Origin: an uncultured Micrococcales bacterium
GTDB taxonomy: Bacteria; Actinomycetota; Actinomycetes; Actinomycetales; Microbacteriaceae
Direction of reading: 5' to 3'
DNA length: 9,463 nucleotides
Assembly (NCBI GenBank): GCA_903929105.1
Contig: CAIYTL010000272.1
Location: forward strand, 1 to 9,463
Each line of letters starts with the position of its first letter. Positions within the stretch are counted from its first letter, which is position 1. Of the stretch, positions 1 through 6,643 are shown one piece after another. The position numbers and the translations under genes were made by a program. The notes under the pieces were generated by a model, which searched no databases, was not told where the DNA came from, and was given only the letters and a program-made list of their open reading frames with translations.

Positions 1-202
1 ACCAGGCTGATGTCTAGCAGCACCATGATGCCGTGTTTTTGGCCATGGCATTGACCTCGCGCAGGTTCTGCATCGAGAACGGCTGGCCGCCGATCAGGTT
101 GGTGGACGCCTCCATACGCACGTAGGGGATTTTGGCCGCGCCGTATTTCTCGATGACCGCCGCGAACTTGTTGAGGTCCAGGTTGCCTTTGAACGGGCAG
201 GC
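1..202 (-). pseudogene. Fragment of a tryptophanase / tyrosine phenol-lyase family enzyme, joined in frame to a hydrolase and frameshifted
   Basis: The last 55 codons of the ORF ending at base 14 do not look like the hydrolase that precedes them. They carry a stretch with NLIGGQPFSMQNLREV, which lines up with the conserved NLAGGQPVSMANMRAV-type block of tyrosine phenol-lyase and the related GGQPVSLANLK block of E. coli tryptophanase. These are PLP-dependent beta-eliminating lyases. The frame ends in an improbable NTASWCC tail. One extra T in the T5 run at 36-40 would instead give AKKHGIMVLLDISLV, open to the window edge and including the Asp expected near the PLP ring nitrogen. Base composition differs sharply from the neighbour: 59% GC over 1-180 and 43 of 48 codons ending in G or C. 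The exact join is uncertain, within about 182-208. It could be an assembly chimera, foreign DNA or a true deletion fusion. The family call is from recalled motifs, without alignment. Confidence 0.75.
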
Positions 203-1084
203 AACTTGCTTGGCATGCTTTAGACAATCGGTTAGAAACGCCTTCAACTCAAAATCAAAGCCCTTGAGCTGCCCCAAACTTTGCTGTTCGTTGCTAATAG
301 TAGGGTCAACCACACCATCGAGCACAAGGTGGCCAACTTTGTTAGCAAACAAAGTTGCATAGGTCATTCCCAAGAAGGTGCCATAGCTATAGCCGAGGTA
401 GTTCAGTTTGCTGTCGCCAAAAACCGCGCGCAGAATGTCGATGTCACGAGCGGCTGAAACAGTGTCAACGTGCGGCAAGATTTTTGTGCTGTTCTTTTTG
501 CATGCGGCTGCAAACTTTTTAGCCTGATTGATGCTGTTGGCTAAATCAGCTTTCGAACCGAGCGGCGCTGTTAGCGGGCCATAAAGCATTTTGTCGGTGT
601 CTTTGGCACTCAAGCATTTCACCGGCGAACTGCCCATCACGCCGCGCGGGTCAAAGCCCACAACGTTGTAGTTGGCGCGCAAGTTGGCGGTGCCTAGCTG
701 GTCGTATCCATCTTTAACCCACTGCACACCCGAAGAACCAGGACCACCCGGGTTGAAAAAGATTGTTCCTTTGGCGGTGCCGCTTGTTGCTTCGGCAAAA
801 ATTACGGCAACGGTGATTTCTGCGCCGGTCGGGTTGGCATAGTCAAGTGGCACAGAGATATTGCCGCATTTGAAAGTTCCGTTGCAGTCAGCGAGCGAAA
901 GCGGCTGCGAATAGTAGCTCTGCAGTTGCGGGCTAGGCGCGATTTCGGCGATTGGCGTTGGAACACCAGTCGGTGGGGTGCCCGCAAAAAAACCGTTCAC
1001 AGCGGTGCAAGAGGTGAGCAAGAGAGTCGCCACCATTGTCGATGAAATCAACAAGAAGTTTCGTTTTAGGTTAGAAGATTTCAA
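14..1084 (-). CDS. Secreted lipoprotein alpha/beta hydrolase (TAP/SlpD-type peptidase family), C-terminally truncated chimera
   Basis: The N-terminus has two basic residues, a hydrophobic stretch and a lipobox LTSC with Cys26, so this should be a lipid-anchored exported protein. The fold is the actinobacterial tripeptidyl-aminopeptidase-like alpha/beta hydrolase family: the oxyanion loop NPGGPG is at 111-116, GFDPRG at 143-148, and the nucleophile elbow GYSYG at 231-235 with Ser233. Full-length members are usually around 500 residues and carry the catalytic Asp, His and a C-terminal TAP domain. Here the hydrolase-like part ends near residue 296-301, so Asp and His are absent and the product as written should be inactive. 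The last 55 residues belong to another enzyme family (see the fragment at 1-202). The start is TTG at 1084-1082, overlapping the holB TGA by four bases (TTGA), which suggests translational coupling. An AGAAAG stretch upstream may serve as a weak ribosome site. The true substrate is unknown; peptides are the family precedent. Confidence 0.8.
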   Translation of the reverse strand: MKSSNLKRNFLLISSTMVATLLLTSCTAVNGFFAGTPPTGVPTPIAEIAPSPQLQSYYSQPLSLADCNGTFKCGNISVPLDYANPTGAEITVAVIFAEATSGTAKGTIFFNPGGPGSSGVQWVKDGYDQLGTANLRANYNVVGFDPRGVMGSSPVKCLSAKDTDKMLYGPLTAPLGSKADLANSINQAKKFAAACKKNSTKILPHVDTVSAARDIDILRAVFGDSKLNYLGYSYGTFLGMTYATLFANKVGHLVLDGVVDPTISNEQQSLGQLKGFDFELKAFLTDCLKHAKQVACPFKGNLDLNKFAAVIEKYGAAKIPYVRMEASTNLIGGQPFSMQNLREVNAMAKNTASWCC

Positions 1085-2274
1085 CGTCTGTTCTTTCTGC
1101 GAAGTTGCACTGCAAGTGCCTCAAGGGCAACAAGGTCTCTTACGTTCGATAAAACTCTGGCGCGAGCTGTCTCGATCGCGTCGAGACGCTTGATGGTTTC
1201 AGCTGCGGTTAGCTCTGAGGCTAGCTCAGCCACCTGAACTTTCAGGTCGTCGTTAACCAATTCGCTTTGGGTTTGAAGTTGCACAGTCAACACGTCACGA
1301 TACAGCGCCAACAGATCAACCAGAATTCGATCGATTCCGTCGCGAATGCTTCGTGTGGAACGCCGCTTTTGATCTTCGTCGAGGTTTTTGAACTCAACCC
1401 GATAGGCGTTAGGAATCGACTCGGTCTCACCCAGACCTACTTGGCGGCGCAATTCAAGTTTTTCTGCCTGGTCACGTTCGGCGGTGATCGCGTCGGCGTC
1501 TTTTTTTGCAAGGTCAAGCCAACGCTCGGCGGTGAACATTGCAGAGCTCACACTTGTGATGTTGAGAGCGGCAACGAGGGTGTCTCGGCGGCGGCCGCGA
1601 GCCTCGAGTGAAGTTGCCAAACGCCTGGCCATGCCCACGTGGCTTTGGGCCTCGGCAGCTGCTTGGCGCGCAAGGTGCAAGTCAACGCCGTCGCGCTGAA
1701 CCAAAAGCTGGGCAACGTCTTCGACGCTGGGAACCTTGAGGGCAACCCGGCGAACTCGCGAACGAATTGTGGGCAAAAGGTCGGCTTCGCTCGGCGCGCA
1801 AAGCAGCCAGATGGTGCCGGCAGGCGGCTCTTCGAGGGCTTTGAGCAAAACGTTTGAAGAACGCTCGGCCATGCGGTCGGCATCTTCAATAATCAAGATT
1901 CGATAGTCGCCCATGCTCGCACCAAAGTGCGAACCAGCAACTAGGTCACGAATCTCATCGATGCCGATAATCACTTTTTCGGTGGTCAACATTTTTACGT
2001 CAGGATGCTGGTGCTCGAGCACACGACTGCAAATGCCACAGGTTGCACAGCCCTGTTCTGGGCAAAGCAGGGCCGCCGCAAATGCGAGGGCAAGGTTTGA
2101 TCGACCCGAACCAGGTGGGCCGGTGAAAAGCCAGGCGTGATGCACGCCTTCGGCTCGATGAGCGACAGCCTTTTGCACTTGGTGCACTGCCTCGGTCTGA
2201 CCGAGCAGGGTTTCATAAACTGCCGGCACATCGCCCAACAGATTGCTGTTTCGCAAGGTTGCAGTTTCGCTCAT
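1081..2274 (-). CDS. holB: DNA polymerase III delta' subunit (clamp-loader)
   Basis: This clamp-loader subunit acts with delta and the DnaX ATPases to load the beta sliding clamp during replication. The 397-residue protein has the AAA+ layout of the family: a P-loop GPPGSGRS at 52-59, a zinc-binding knuckle with Cys71, Cys76, Cys79 and Cys82, a Walker-B-like IIEDAD at 128-133, the LLKALEEPP segment at 143-151, and the sensor region TIRSRV at 169-174. The P-loop Lys is Arg and the usual SRC motif reads SRV, which fits a subunit that is structural and not an ATPase. The C-terminal helical domain is charged and long, as in actinobacteria. The ATG start follows the tmk stop after one base, and the stop overlaps the next gene, so expression is probably coupled to both. 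No strong Shine-Dalgarno precedes it. A tmk-holB pair is common in bacteria and supports the call. Confidence 0.93.
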   Translation of the reverse strand: MSETATLRNSNLLGDVPAVYETLLGQTEAVHQVQKAVAHRAEGVHHAWLFTGPPGSGRSNLALAFAAALLCPEQGCATCGICSRVLEHQHPDVKMLTTEKVIIGIDEIRDLVAGSHFGASMGDYRILIIEDADRMAERSSNVLLKALEEPPAGTIWLLCAPSEADLLPTIRSRVRRVALKVPSVEDVAQLLVQRDGVDLHLARQAAAEAQSHVGMARRLATSLEARGRRRDTLVAALNITSVSSAMFTAERWLDLAKKDADAITAERDQAEKLELRRQVGLGETESIPNAYRVEFKNLDEDQKRRSTRSIRDGIDRILVDLLALYRDVLTVQLQTQSELVNDDLKVQVAELASELTAAETIKRLDAIETARARVLSNVRDLVALEALAVQLRRKNRR

Positions 2275-2275
2275 G

Positions 2276-2923
2276 CTAACCCAGCAAAGCTTTCACTCGT
2301 GAGCGAATCTGGGCCTGCATTTCATCGATGTTTTGAGCGGCGTCTACTACTAAAAAGCGCTGCGGTTCGGCGGCGGCAAGTTTCAAATATGAGATTCGTA
2401 CGGCTTCAAAAAACTCAACTTTTTCACGCTCAAGTCGGTCAGGTTCAGTGCCGGTTTGGTTTCGACGGCTGAAAGCGGCACTGGCTTCAAGATCAAGCAA
2501 AATCGTTAGATCTGGCAAAAGCCCTTCGACAGCCCACATTGAAATGTTGCGCACTTCGGTTTGGTCGAGCTCGCGACCCGCGCCCTGATAAGCCACCGAA
2601 GAGTCAAGATACCGGTCGCCGATCACTATTTGACCGGCGGCGATTGCAGGTCGAATTTTGGTGGCAACGTGGTGGGCGCGGTCGGCTGCATAAAGCAGAG
2701 CCTCGGCGCGGGGTGCCACCTCACCTTTGCGGTGCAAAAGCAGGTGTCGAATTTCTTGACCCAACTCGGTGCCACCAGGTTCAAGGGTGCGCACAACACT
2801 TTGGTTTTGTTCAACTAAAAAGGTTTCAAGCAGGTCAGCTTGAGTTGATTTGCCAACGCCGTCGATTCCTTCGAAGGTGATGAATAAACCGGCCAAATCA
2901 AATCTACTTTCGGGTTGAACCAC
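2276..2923 (-). CDS. tmk: Thymidylate kinase
   Basis: The enzyme phosphorylates dTMP to dTDP with ATP, a required step to dTTP, in the cytoplasm. The 215-residue protein has the P-loop GIDGVGKST at 19-27, EPGG at 48-51, the DRYLDSSVAYQG block at 103-114 that contacts the nucleotide, and a LID-like segment with the basic RR at 152-153 and DRLERE at 161-166. Length is normal for the family. The longest start is GTG at 2923, which overlaps the topA reading frame by 20 bases. An in-frame TTG at 2896 would still keep the whole P-loop and would place the start just after the topA stop, so the first nine residues are uncertain. The gene sits tightly between topA and holB, one base before the latter, in a replication-precursor cluster. 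Confidence 0.95.
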   Translation of the reverse strand: MVQPESRFDLAGLFITFEGIDGVGKSTQADLLETFLVEQNQSVVRTLEPGGTELGQEIRHLLLHRKGEVAPRAEALLYAADRAHHVATKIRPAIAAGQIVIGDRYLDSSVAYQGAGRELDQTEVRNISMWAVEGLLPDLTILLDLEASAAFSRRNQTGTEPDRLEREKVEFFEAVRISYLKLAAAEPQRFLVVDAAQNIDEMQAQIRSRVKALLG

Positions 2924-5615
2924 GTTTTACGGTGCGAGCAGGGGCAACTTTTTTAGCTGCTGACCGGCCGGTTTTGCCTGCCTTTGGTGCTGGCTCCCCC
3001 GGCTCTAATCCAAGTTTCTCACGGCGAATGGCCAATAGCTCGAAGGCACGGTCAGGTGACAGCTCATCTAAAGGCTCTTCTTTTGGCACAGTAGCGTTGA
3101 TTACGCCGTCGGTCACATAGTTGCCGAACTGGCCGGTCTTTGCCACAACAGGCAATTTGCTGGCAGGGTCTTCGCCGAATTCACGAAGCGGTGTTGCCGC
3201 TGTTTGACGACCGCGAGCTTTTGGTTGAGCCAGCAGCGCAAGAGCTGCTTCTAGGCTGATTTCAAAGATTTGGTCTTCGCTGGTGAGGCTGCGTGAGTCT
3301 TTGCCTCGGGTGATGTATGGTCCGAACTTGCCGTTTTGAGCGGTGATCGCAACGCTGGTTTCAGGGTCAACGCCAATGGTGCGCGGCAGCGAAAGCAGCT
3401 TGAGAGCCTCTTCGAAAGTAATAGTTGCAGGGCTCATGGTTGCAAAGAGCGAACCGGTTTTTGGCTTGGCTGCGTCAGGGTCGTTCAGCAGCACATAGCT
3501 GCCGTAGCGGCCATCTTTCAACAAAATCGGATGGCCGGTTTCTGGGTCGATGCCAAGTTCACGGTCGGTGATAACCGGGGCGTCGATGAGTTCTTGAGCC
3601 TTGGCGGGCGTTAGTTCATCGGGTGCAAGACCTTCAGGAATGTTGACAATGCGGCGCCCGTTCTCGTCGAAGCCTTCGGCGTTTGGGTCGCCTTGAACTT
3701 CGAGGTAGGCACCATATTTGCCAGTGCGCAGGTCAACGCCGTCAGATATGTTGATGGTGTTGATCGCCCGTGGGTCGCCGTCGGCAACGTTTTCAGCAAT
3801 AAAGTGCAAGCCAGGGTCTTTGGCTGAGTCGGTGCCAAAGAAGAAATCTTTCAACCACTGGGTGCTGTCGAGCTCACCGTCGGCTATGCGGTCAAGGTCT
3901 TCTTCCATTTGAGCGGTGAAAGCATATTCAACTAGGTAGCCAAAGTTTTCTTCGAGGTATCGAATCAGGCTGAACGCGATCCAGTCTGGAACCAACGCCT
4001 GGCCACGACGAGTTACATAACCTTTGCCAACTATGTTCGAGATGATTGCCGCATAGGTTGATGGGCGGCCGATGCCGTCTTCTTCTAGAGCCTTGACCAG
4101 GCTGGCTTCGGTGTAACGCGGCGGCGGTGAGGTTTGGTGGCTGGTGGCATTGACCTCAACCAGGTTGAGCAGTTGGCCAACTTCGAGGTTCGGCAGTTTG
4201 GCTTCTGCTGAGTCGTCGTTGTCGTTGCGAGCTTCGTCGACGCTTTCTTCATAGGCAGCCAGAAACCCGCGAAAAGTAACAACTGTGCCACTTGCCGTGA
4301 ACTCGGCCGACTTGCCTGCGCTGGCGCCGACCAAAGGTTCGGCAACAATTTTTGCGGTCGTGGTTGATACGCGAGCGTCTTGCATTTGCGACGCCACTGT
4401 GCGTTTCCAGATCAAGTCATAAAGTTCGAGTGCTCGGCCATAAAGCACAGAGGCGAGTTCGGCTGGGGTCTTGAACACATCGCCGGCTGGGCGAATAGCC
4501 TCGTGGGCCTCTTGAGCATTTTTAGACTTGCCCGAATAAAGTCGAGGCGCTTCAGAAACTAGCTCGGCACCGAACATTTCGGCAGCCTGCTTGCGTGCTG
4601 CGCTGATAGCCTGCCCCGAAAGGGTTGGCGAGTCTGTTCTCATATAGGTGATGTAACCATCTTGATAAAGCGACTGGGCGACATCCATGGTCTGTTTTGC
4701 ACTCATGCGAAGCTTGCGCGACGCCTCTTGCTGCAAGGTCGAGGTGGTGAAAGGCGCAGCTGGCTTGCGGGTCGAAGGCTTTGCCTCAACGCTGGCGACC
4801 TTAAGCACAACAGACGCAGCTCCAAGGGCCGCTGCAAGTTCGTCGGCCGCTTTTGGCTCGACCAACAACACGTTGCCGGTTAGCTGGCCCAGGTCGTTAA
4901 AGCTGTCGCCGGTGGCGATGCGTTTGCCATCGATGCTCTGAAGCTTCGACTCAAAAACCGGCTCGCCAGGCTTCTGGCTTTGAAGTTTGACTTTGATGCC
5001 GCAGTAGTTAGCCGAGACGAAAGCGATTCGCTCACGTTCGCGCTCAACGATGAGTCGCACCGCAGGTGACTGAACACGGCCGGCACTTAGACCACGCTTG
5101 ATTTTGCGCCAAAGAATGGGCGAGATCTCGTAGCCATATAGGCGGTCAACAACGCGGCGAGTTTCTTGAGCAGCAACCAGGTTGGTGTCTAGCTCGCGCG
5201 TGTGTTCTAGAGCGTTTTGAATCGCTTCTTTTGTGATTTCGTGAAACACCATTCGCTTCACGGGAACTTTTGGTTTTAGCACCTGCAAAAGGTGCCACGC
5301 GATGGCCTCGCCCTCGCGGTCTTCATCGGTGGCCAGAAAGAGTTCGTCAGCTTTAGCCAACTCAGCTTTCATTTCGGCGAGCGCTTTGCTGCGCCCAGCT
5401 TGAATCACATAATAGGGGTCAAAGTTGTTGTCGATGTCGACTGCAAATTTGGCAAGCCAACCGTTTTTGCGGTCGGCTGGAACATCTTTTGGTTCGGCAA
5501 TGTCGCGAATGTGGCCCACTGAGGCAAGAACTTTGTAGTCACTGCCCAGGTATTTGCCAATCGTTTTCGCTTTTGCTGGCGACTCAACGACTACCAATTT
5601 TTGTGATGCTGCCAA
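2904..5615 (-). CDS. topA: DNA topoisomerase I (type IA)
   Basis: This enzyme relaxes negative supercoils by passing one strand through a transient break in the other. The 903-residue protein starts with a TOPRIM domain: Glu11 in VVESPAKAKTIG, then ATDEDREGE at 95-103 with metal-binding Asp97, Asp99 and Glu101. The central gate domains hold SAGRVQSPAVRLI at 177-189 and the active-site Tyr324 in YITYMRTDS. The last third has no cysteine zinc ribbons. It carries about four copies of a Toprim-C-like repeat, each with a G-D/E-P or G-V-D lead and a GKYGAYL-, GRYGSYV-, GKFGPYI- or GQFGNYV-like core, and ends in a Lys/Arg-rich tail. This is the actinobacterial architecture, where repeats and tail replace the E. 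coli zinc fingers. The TTG start at 5615 is supported by an AAGGGA site five bases upstream. Only 28 bases separate it from the pilin-like gene before it. Confidence 0.97.
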   Translation of the reverse strand: MAASQKLVVVESPAKAKTIGKYLGSDYKVLASVGHIRDIAEPKDVPADRKNGWLAKFAVDIDNNFDPYYVIQAGRSKALAEMKAELAKADELFLATDEDREGEAIAWHLLQVLKPKVPVKRMVFHEITKEAIQNALEHTRELDTNLVAAQETRRVVDRLYGYEISPILWRKIKRGLSAGRVQSPAVRLIVERERERIAFVSANYCGIKVKLQSQKPGEPVFESKLQSIDGKRIATGDSFNDLGQLTGNVLLVEPKAADELAAALGAASVVLKVASVEAKPSTRKPAAPFTTSTLQQEASRKLRMSAKQTMDVAQSLYQDGYITYMRTDSPTLSGQAISAARKQAAEMFGAELVSEAPRLYSGKSKNAQEAHEAIRPAGDVFKTPAELASVLYGRALELYDLIWKRTVASQMQDARVSTTTAKIVAEPLVGASAGKSAEFTASGTVVTFRGFLAAYEESVDEARNDNDDSAEAKLPNLEVGQLLNLVEVNATSHQTSPPPRYTEASLVKALEEDGIGRPSTYAAIISNIVGKGYVTRRGQALVPDWIAFSLIRYLEENFGYLVEYAFTAQMEEDLDRIADGELDSTQWLKDFFFGTDSAKDPGLHFIAENVADGDPRAINTINISDGVDLRTGKYGAYLEVQGDPNAEGFDENGRRIVNIPEGLAPDELTPAKAQELIDAPVITDRELGIDPETGHPILLKDGRYGSYVLLNDPDAAKPKTGSLFATMSPATITFEEALKLLSLPRTIGVDPETSVAITAQNGKFGPYITRGKDSRSLTSEDQIFEISLEAALALLAQPKARGRQTAATPLREFGEDPASKLPVVAKTGQFGNYVTDGVINATVPKEEPLDELSPDRAFELLAIRREKLGLEPGEPAPKAGKTGRSAAKKVAPARTVKRGSTRK

Positions 5616-5620
5616 TGGGT

Positions 5621-5626
5621 TCCCTT
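5621..5626 (-). promoter_or_regulatory. Ribosome binding site that fixes the TTG start of topA
   Basis: On the minus strand AAGGGA lies at 5626-5621, five bases before the TTG at 5615-5613. The protein begins directly with the conserved KLVVVESPAK strand a few residues later, and no ATG upstream would fit, so a TTG start is well supported. Confidence 0.7.
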
Positions 5627-5643
5627 CAGAAACTTTTGTTGCT

Positions 5644-6033
5644 TTATTGCCCTGCAGGCTCGGCCGCTGCCGATGCTTGCAAACTAAGTGTGGCTGTTTT
5701 TGTTGAAAAACTGAAATCTATATAAATGTGTAACTCTATAAAGACTTTGTTTTCGACAATACGACATGTGTCAAGCTGCGCCGAATTTTCAGCGGATATT
5801 TGTTTGGCAAGGTCGCACGGCGGTGTCGGGGTCTTGCCCCTTAGAGCGTCATCGGCGGCTAAGGCGATGCGGTCGGCGAGCGCCTGAACTTCGAGTTGCT
5901 TGCTGCCGATCAGGCTCGCGGCGCACACCCACAACAGCACAGAAACAGCCACCGCCACAATTGCTAAACCCAGAACAGTGCCTGCGCCTCGTTCGCCCGC
6001 GCAAGGGTGTGGCTCTATTGTTTTTGAGCGCAC
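5644..6033 (-). CDS. TadE-like protein of the helicase/secretion neighbourhood type (Rv3654c-like)
   Basis: This small protein has a short polar N-terminus, then ERGAGTVLGLAI leading into one membrane helix at about 17-42, and a predicted extracytoplasmic part with Cys73 and Cys90 that could pair. The GAGTVL start of the helix and the position between a TadE gene and topA match the actinobacterial family described as helicase/secretion neighbourhood TadE-like proteins. It is probably a pilin-like or pseudopilin component of a Tad-type pilus or secretion apparatus; the exact role is not established. The start is GTG at 6033, within the end of the preceding TadE gene (19-base overlap), so it is likely translated by coupling. 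In mycobacteria a DEAD/DEAH helicase gene lies between this family and topA; here topA follows after 28 bases. Confidence 0.78.
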   Translation of the reverse strand: MRSKTIEPHPCAGERGAGTVLGLAIVAVAVSVLLWVCAASLIGSKQLEVQALADRIALAADDALRGKTPTPPCDLAKQISAENSAQLDTCRIVENKVFIELHIYIDFSFSTKTATLSLQASAAAEPAGQ

Positions 6034-6359
6034 TGCTGCTCGCTTACCTTTAGGTCAGCAAACTTTTGAAAACCTAACAAAGAGGATGCCTGGCTCAAGC
6101 GAGCGCAAACCAGGTTGCTGCCATAGCTAACCTCGAGGCGCGCCTGCGACTGCAAAACCCATTCGTCGACCAAATCTTGTGATTCGCCGCGCGCAAGGGC
6201 TCTAGCGATAGTGGCAGCACTAACCAACAGGCGTTGCTGTTGAAGCTGCCACTGGCCGACGGCAAGTATCAACCCAACCACAAGCATTACTGCGGGCAAT
6301 GCCACCGCGAGTTCCGCGGTGACAGCGCCTTGCTCGCCGCTAAGGCGTTGCAGTGCCAT
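6015..6359 (-). CDS. TadE-family pilus protein (Rv3655c-like minor pilin)
   Basis: The 114-residue protein has a short leader ending in Gly11, followed by AVTAE with Glu at +5 and a hydrophobic helix at about 17-38. That is the prepilin-peptidase-type signature of TadE-like minor pilins. The remainder is polar with two cysteines (85 and 110). It should be inserted in the membrane and processed by a TadV/PilD-like peptidase, which is not encoded in this window. The ATG at 6359 lies 20 bases inside the end of the Flp-type pilin gene, and its own stop overlaps the next TadE-like gene, so the three are almost certainly one transcript. No clear Shine-Dalgarno is visible, as expected for coupled starts. 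The order pilin, TadE, TadE-like reproduces Rv3656c-Rv3655c-Rv3654c. Confidence 0.82.
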   Translation of the reverse strand: MALQRLSGEQGAVTAELAVALPAVMLVVGLILAVGQWQLQQQRLLVSAATIARALARGESQDLVDEWVLQSQARLEVSYGSNLVCARLSQASSLLGFQKFADLKVSEQQCAQKQ

Positions 6360-6528
6360 TGGGGTTGTTGAACGTTAGGGCACTGCGCACTAAGTCGAAC
6401 AGAATCTGCCGAACTTCATCGCTGCGCATAATGATCACCAAGAGGCCGGCGAACCCCACTGCTGCCATCGTTGCTATGACATATTCGGCGGTCGCGGCAC
6501 CATCTTCTGATTTGAACTGAACTTTCAT
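6340..6528 (-). CDS. DUF4244 / Flp-type pilin-like protein (Rv3656c-like)
   Basis: Starting at the ATG at 6528 the product is 62 residues: a basic/polar leader, then EDGAATAEYVIA at 8-19 and a single hydrophobic helix to about residue 34, with a short amphipathic tail. Cleavage after Gly10 would leave Glu at +5 followed by Tyr, the hallmark of Flp major pilins and of the actinobacterial DUF4244 family. It is therefore the probable main fibre subunit of the Tad-like pilus encoded around it. A longer frame begins with a TTG at 6594, but those 22 extra residues would start inside the actP terminator stem and put a non-pilin leader ahead of the signal, so the ATG is preferred. Its promoter should lie in 6529-6643; I could not identify convincing -35/-10 boxes. 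Confidence 0.82.
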   Translation of the reverse strand: MKVQFKSEDGAATAEYVIATMAAVGFAGLLVIIMRSDEVRQILFDLVRSALTFNNPNGTATP

Positions 6529-6534
6529 TGGTTT

Positions 6535-6549
6535 AGTTTGAAACAAACT
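6535..6549. promoter_or_regulatory. Short perfect palindrome just upstream of the pilin start
   Basis: AGTTTG, AAA, CAAACT forms six-base arms around a three-base centre. It begins seven bases upstream of the pilin ATG. It could be an operator half-site pair or a weak RNA hairpin covering the initiation region; AT-rich palindromes of this size also arise by chance. Confidence 0.3.
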
Positions 6550-6590
6550 TGAGCCAGCTAATTGGCCTGTGGCTAAACCGTGCAGAAATG

Positions 6591-6631
6591 ACAAACGAGC
6601 CGTCTCTTGGCAACCGAGACGGCTCGTTTGT
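6591..6631 (-). terminator. Rho-independent terminator of the DUF485-actP operon
   Basis: A perfect 16-bp inverted repeat (arms 6591-6606 and 6616-6631, GC-rich core GAGACGGCTCG) surrounds a nine-base loop. It starts 12 bases beyond the actP stop codon. On the minus strand the stem runs into a T-rich stretch (TTTGTCATTT), adequate for intrinsic termination. It separates the acetate operon from the pilin genes, so the latter need their own promoter or read-through. Confidence 0.88.
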
Positions 6632-6643
6632 TGTTAGCAGGGC

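Noticed and set aside
1081..2274. Arg for Lys in the P-loop and SRV for SRC in the delta' subunit as a sign of a broken gene
   Set aside because: Delta' is a non-ATPase clamp-loader subunit in many bacteria and similar loops are usual in actinobacteria; the frame and all other motifs are intact.
2539..2880. Long plus-strand open frames opposite tmk, and similar ones opposite holB, topA and actP
   Set aside because: They lie wholly opposite well-supported genes, show no family motifs, have compositions skewed as expected from a shadow frame, and lack ribosome sites.
2904..3120. Missing zinc fingers in TopA as a truncation
   Set aside because: Actinobacterial topoisomerase I normally ends in C-terminal repeats and a basic tail without zinc ribbons, exactly as seen.
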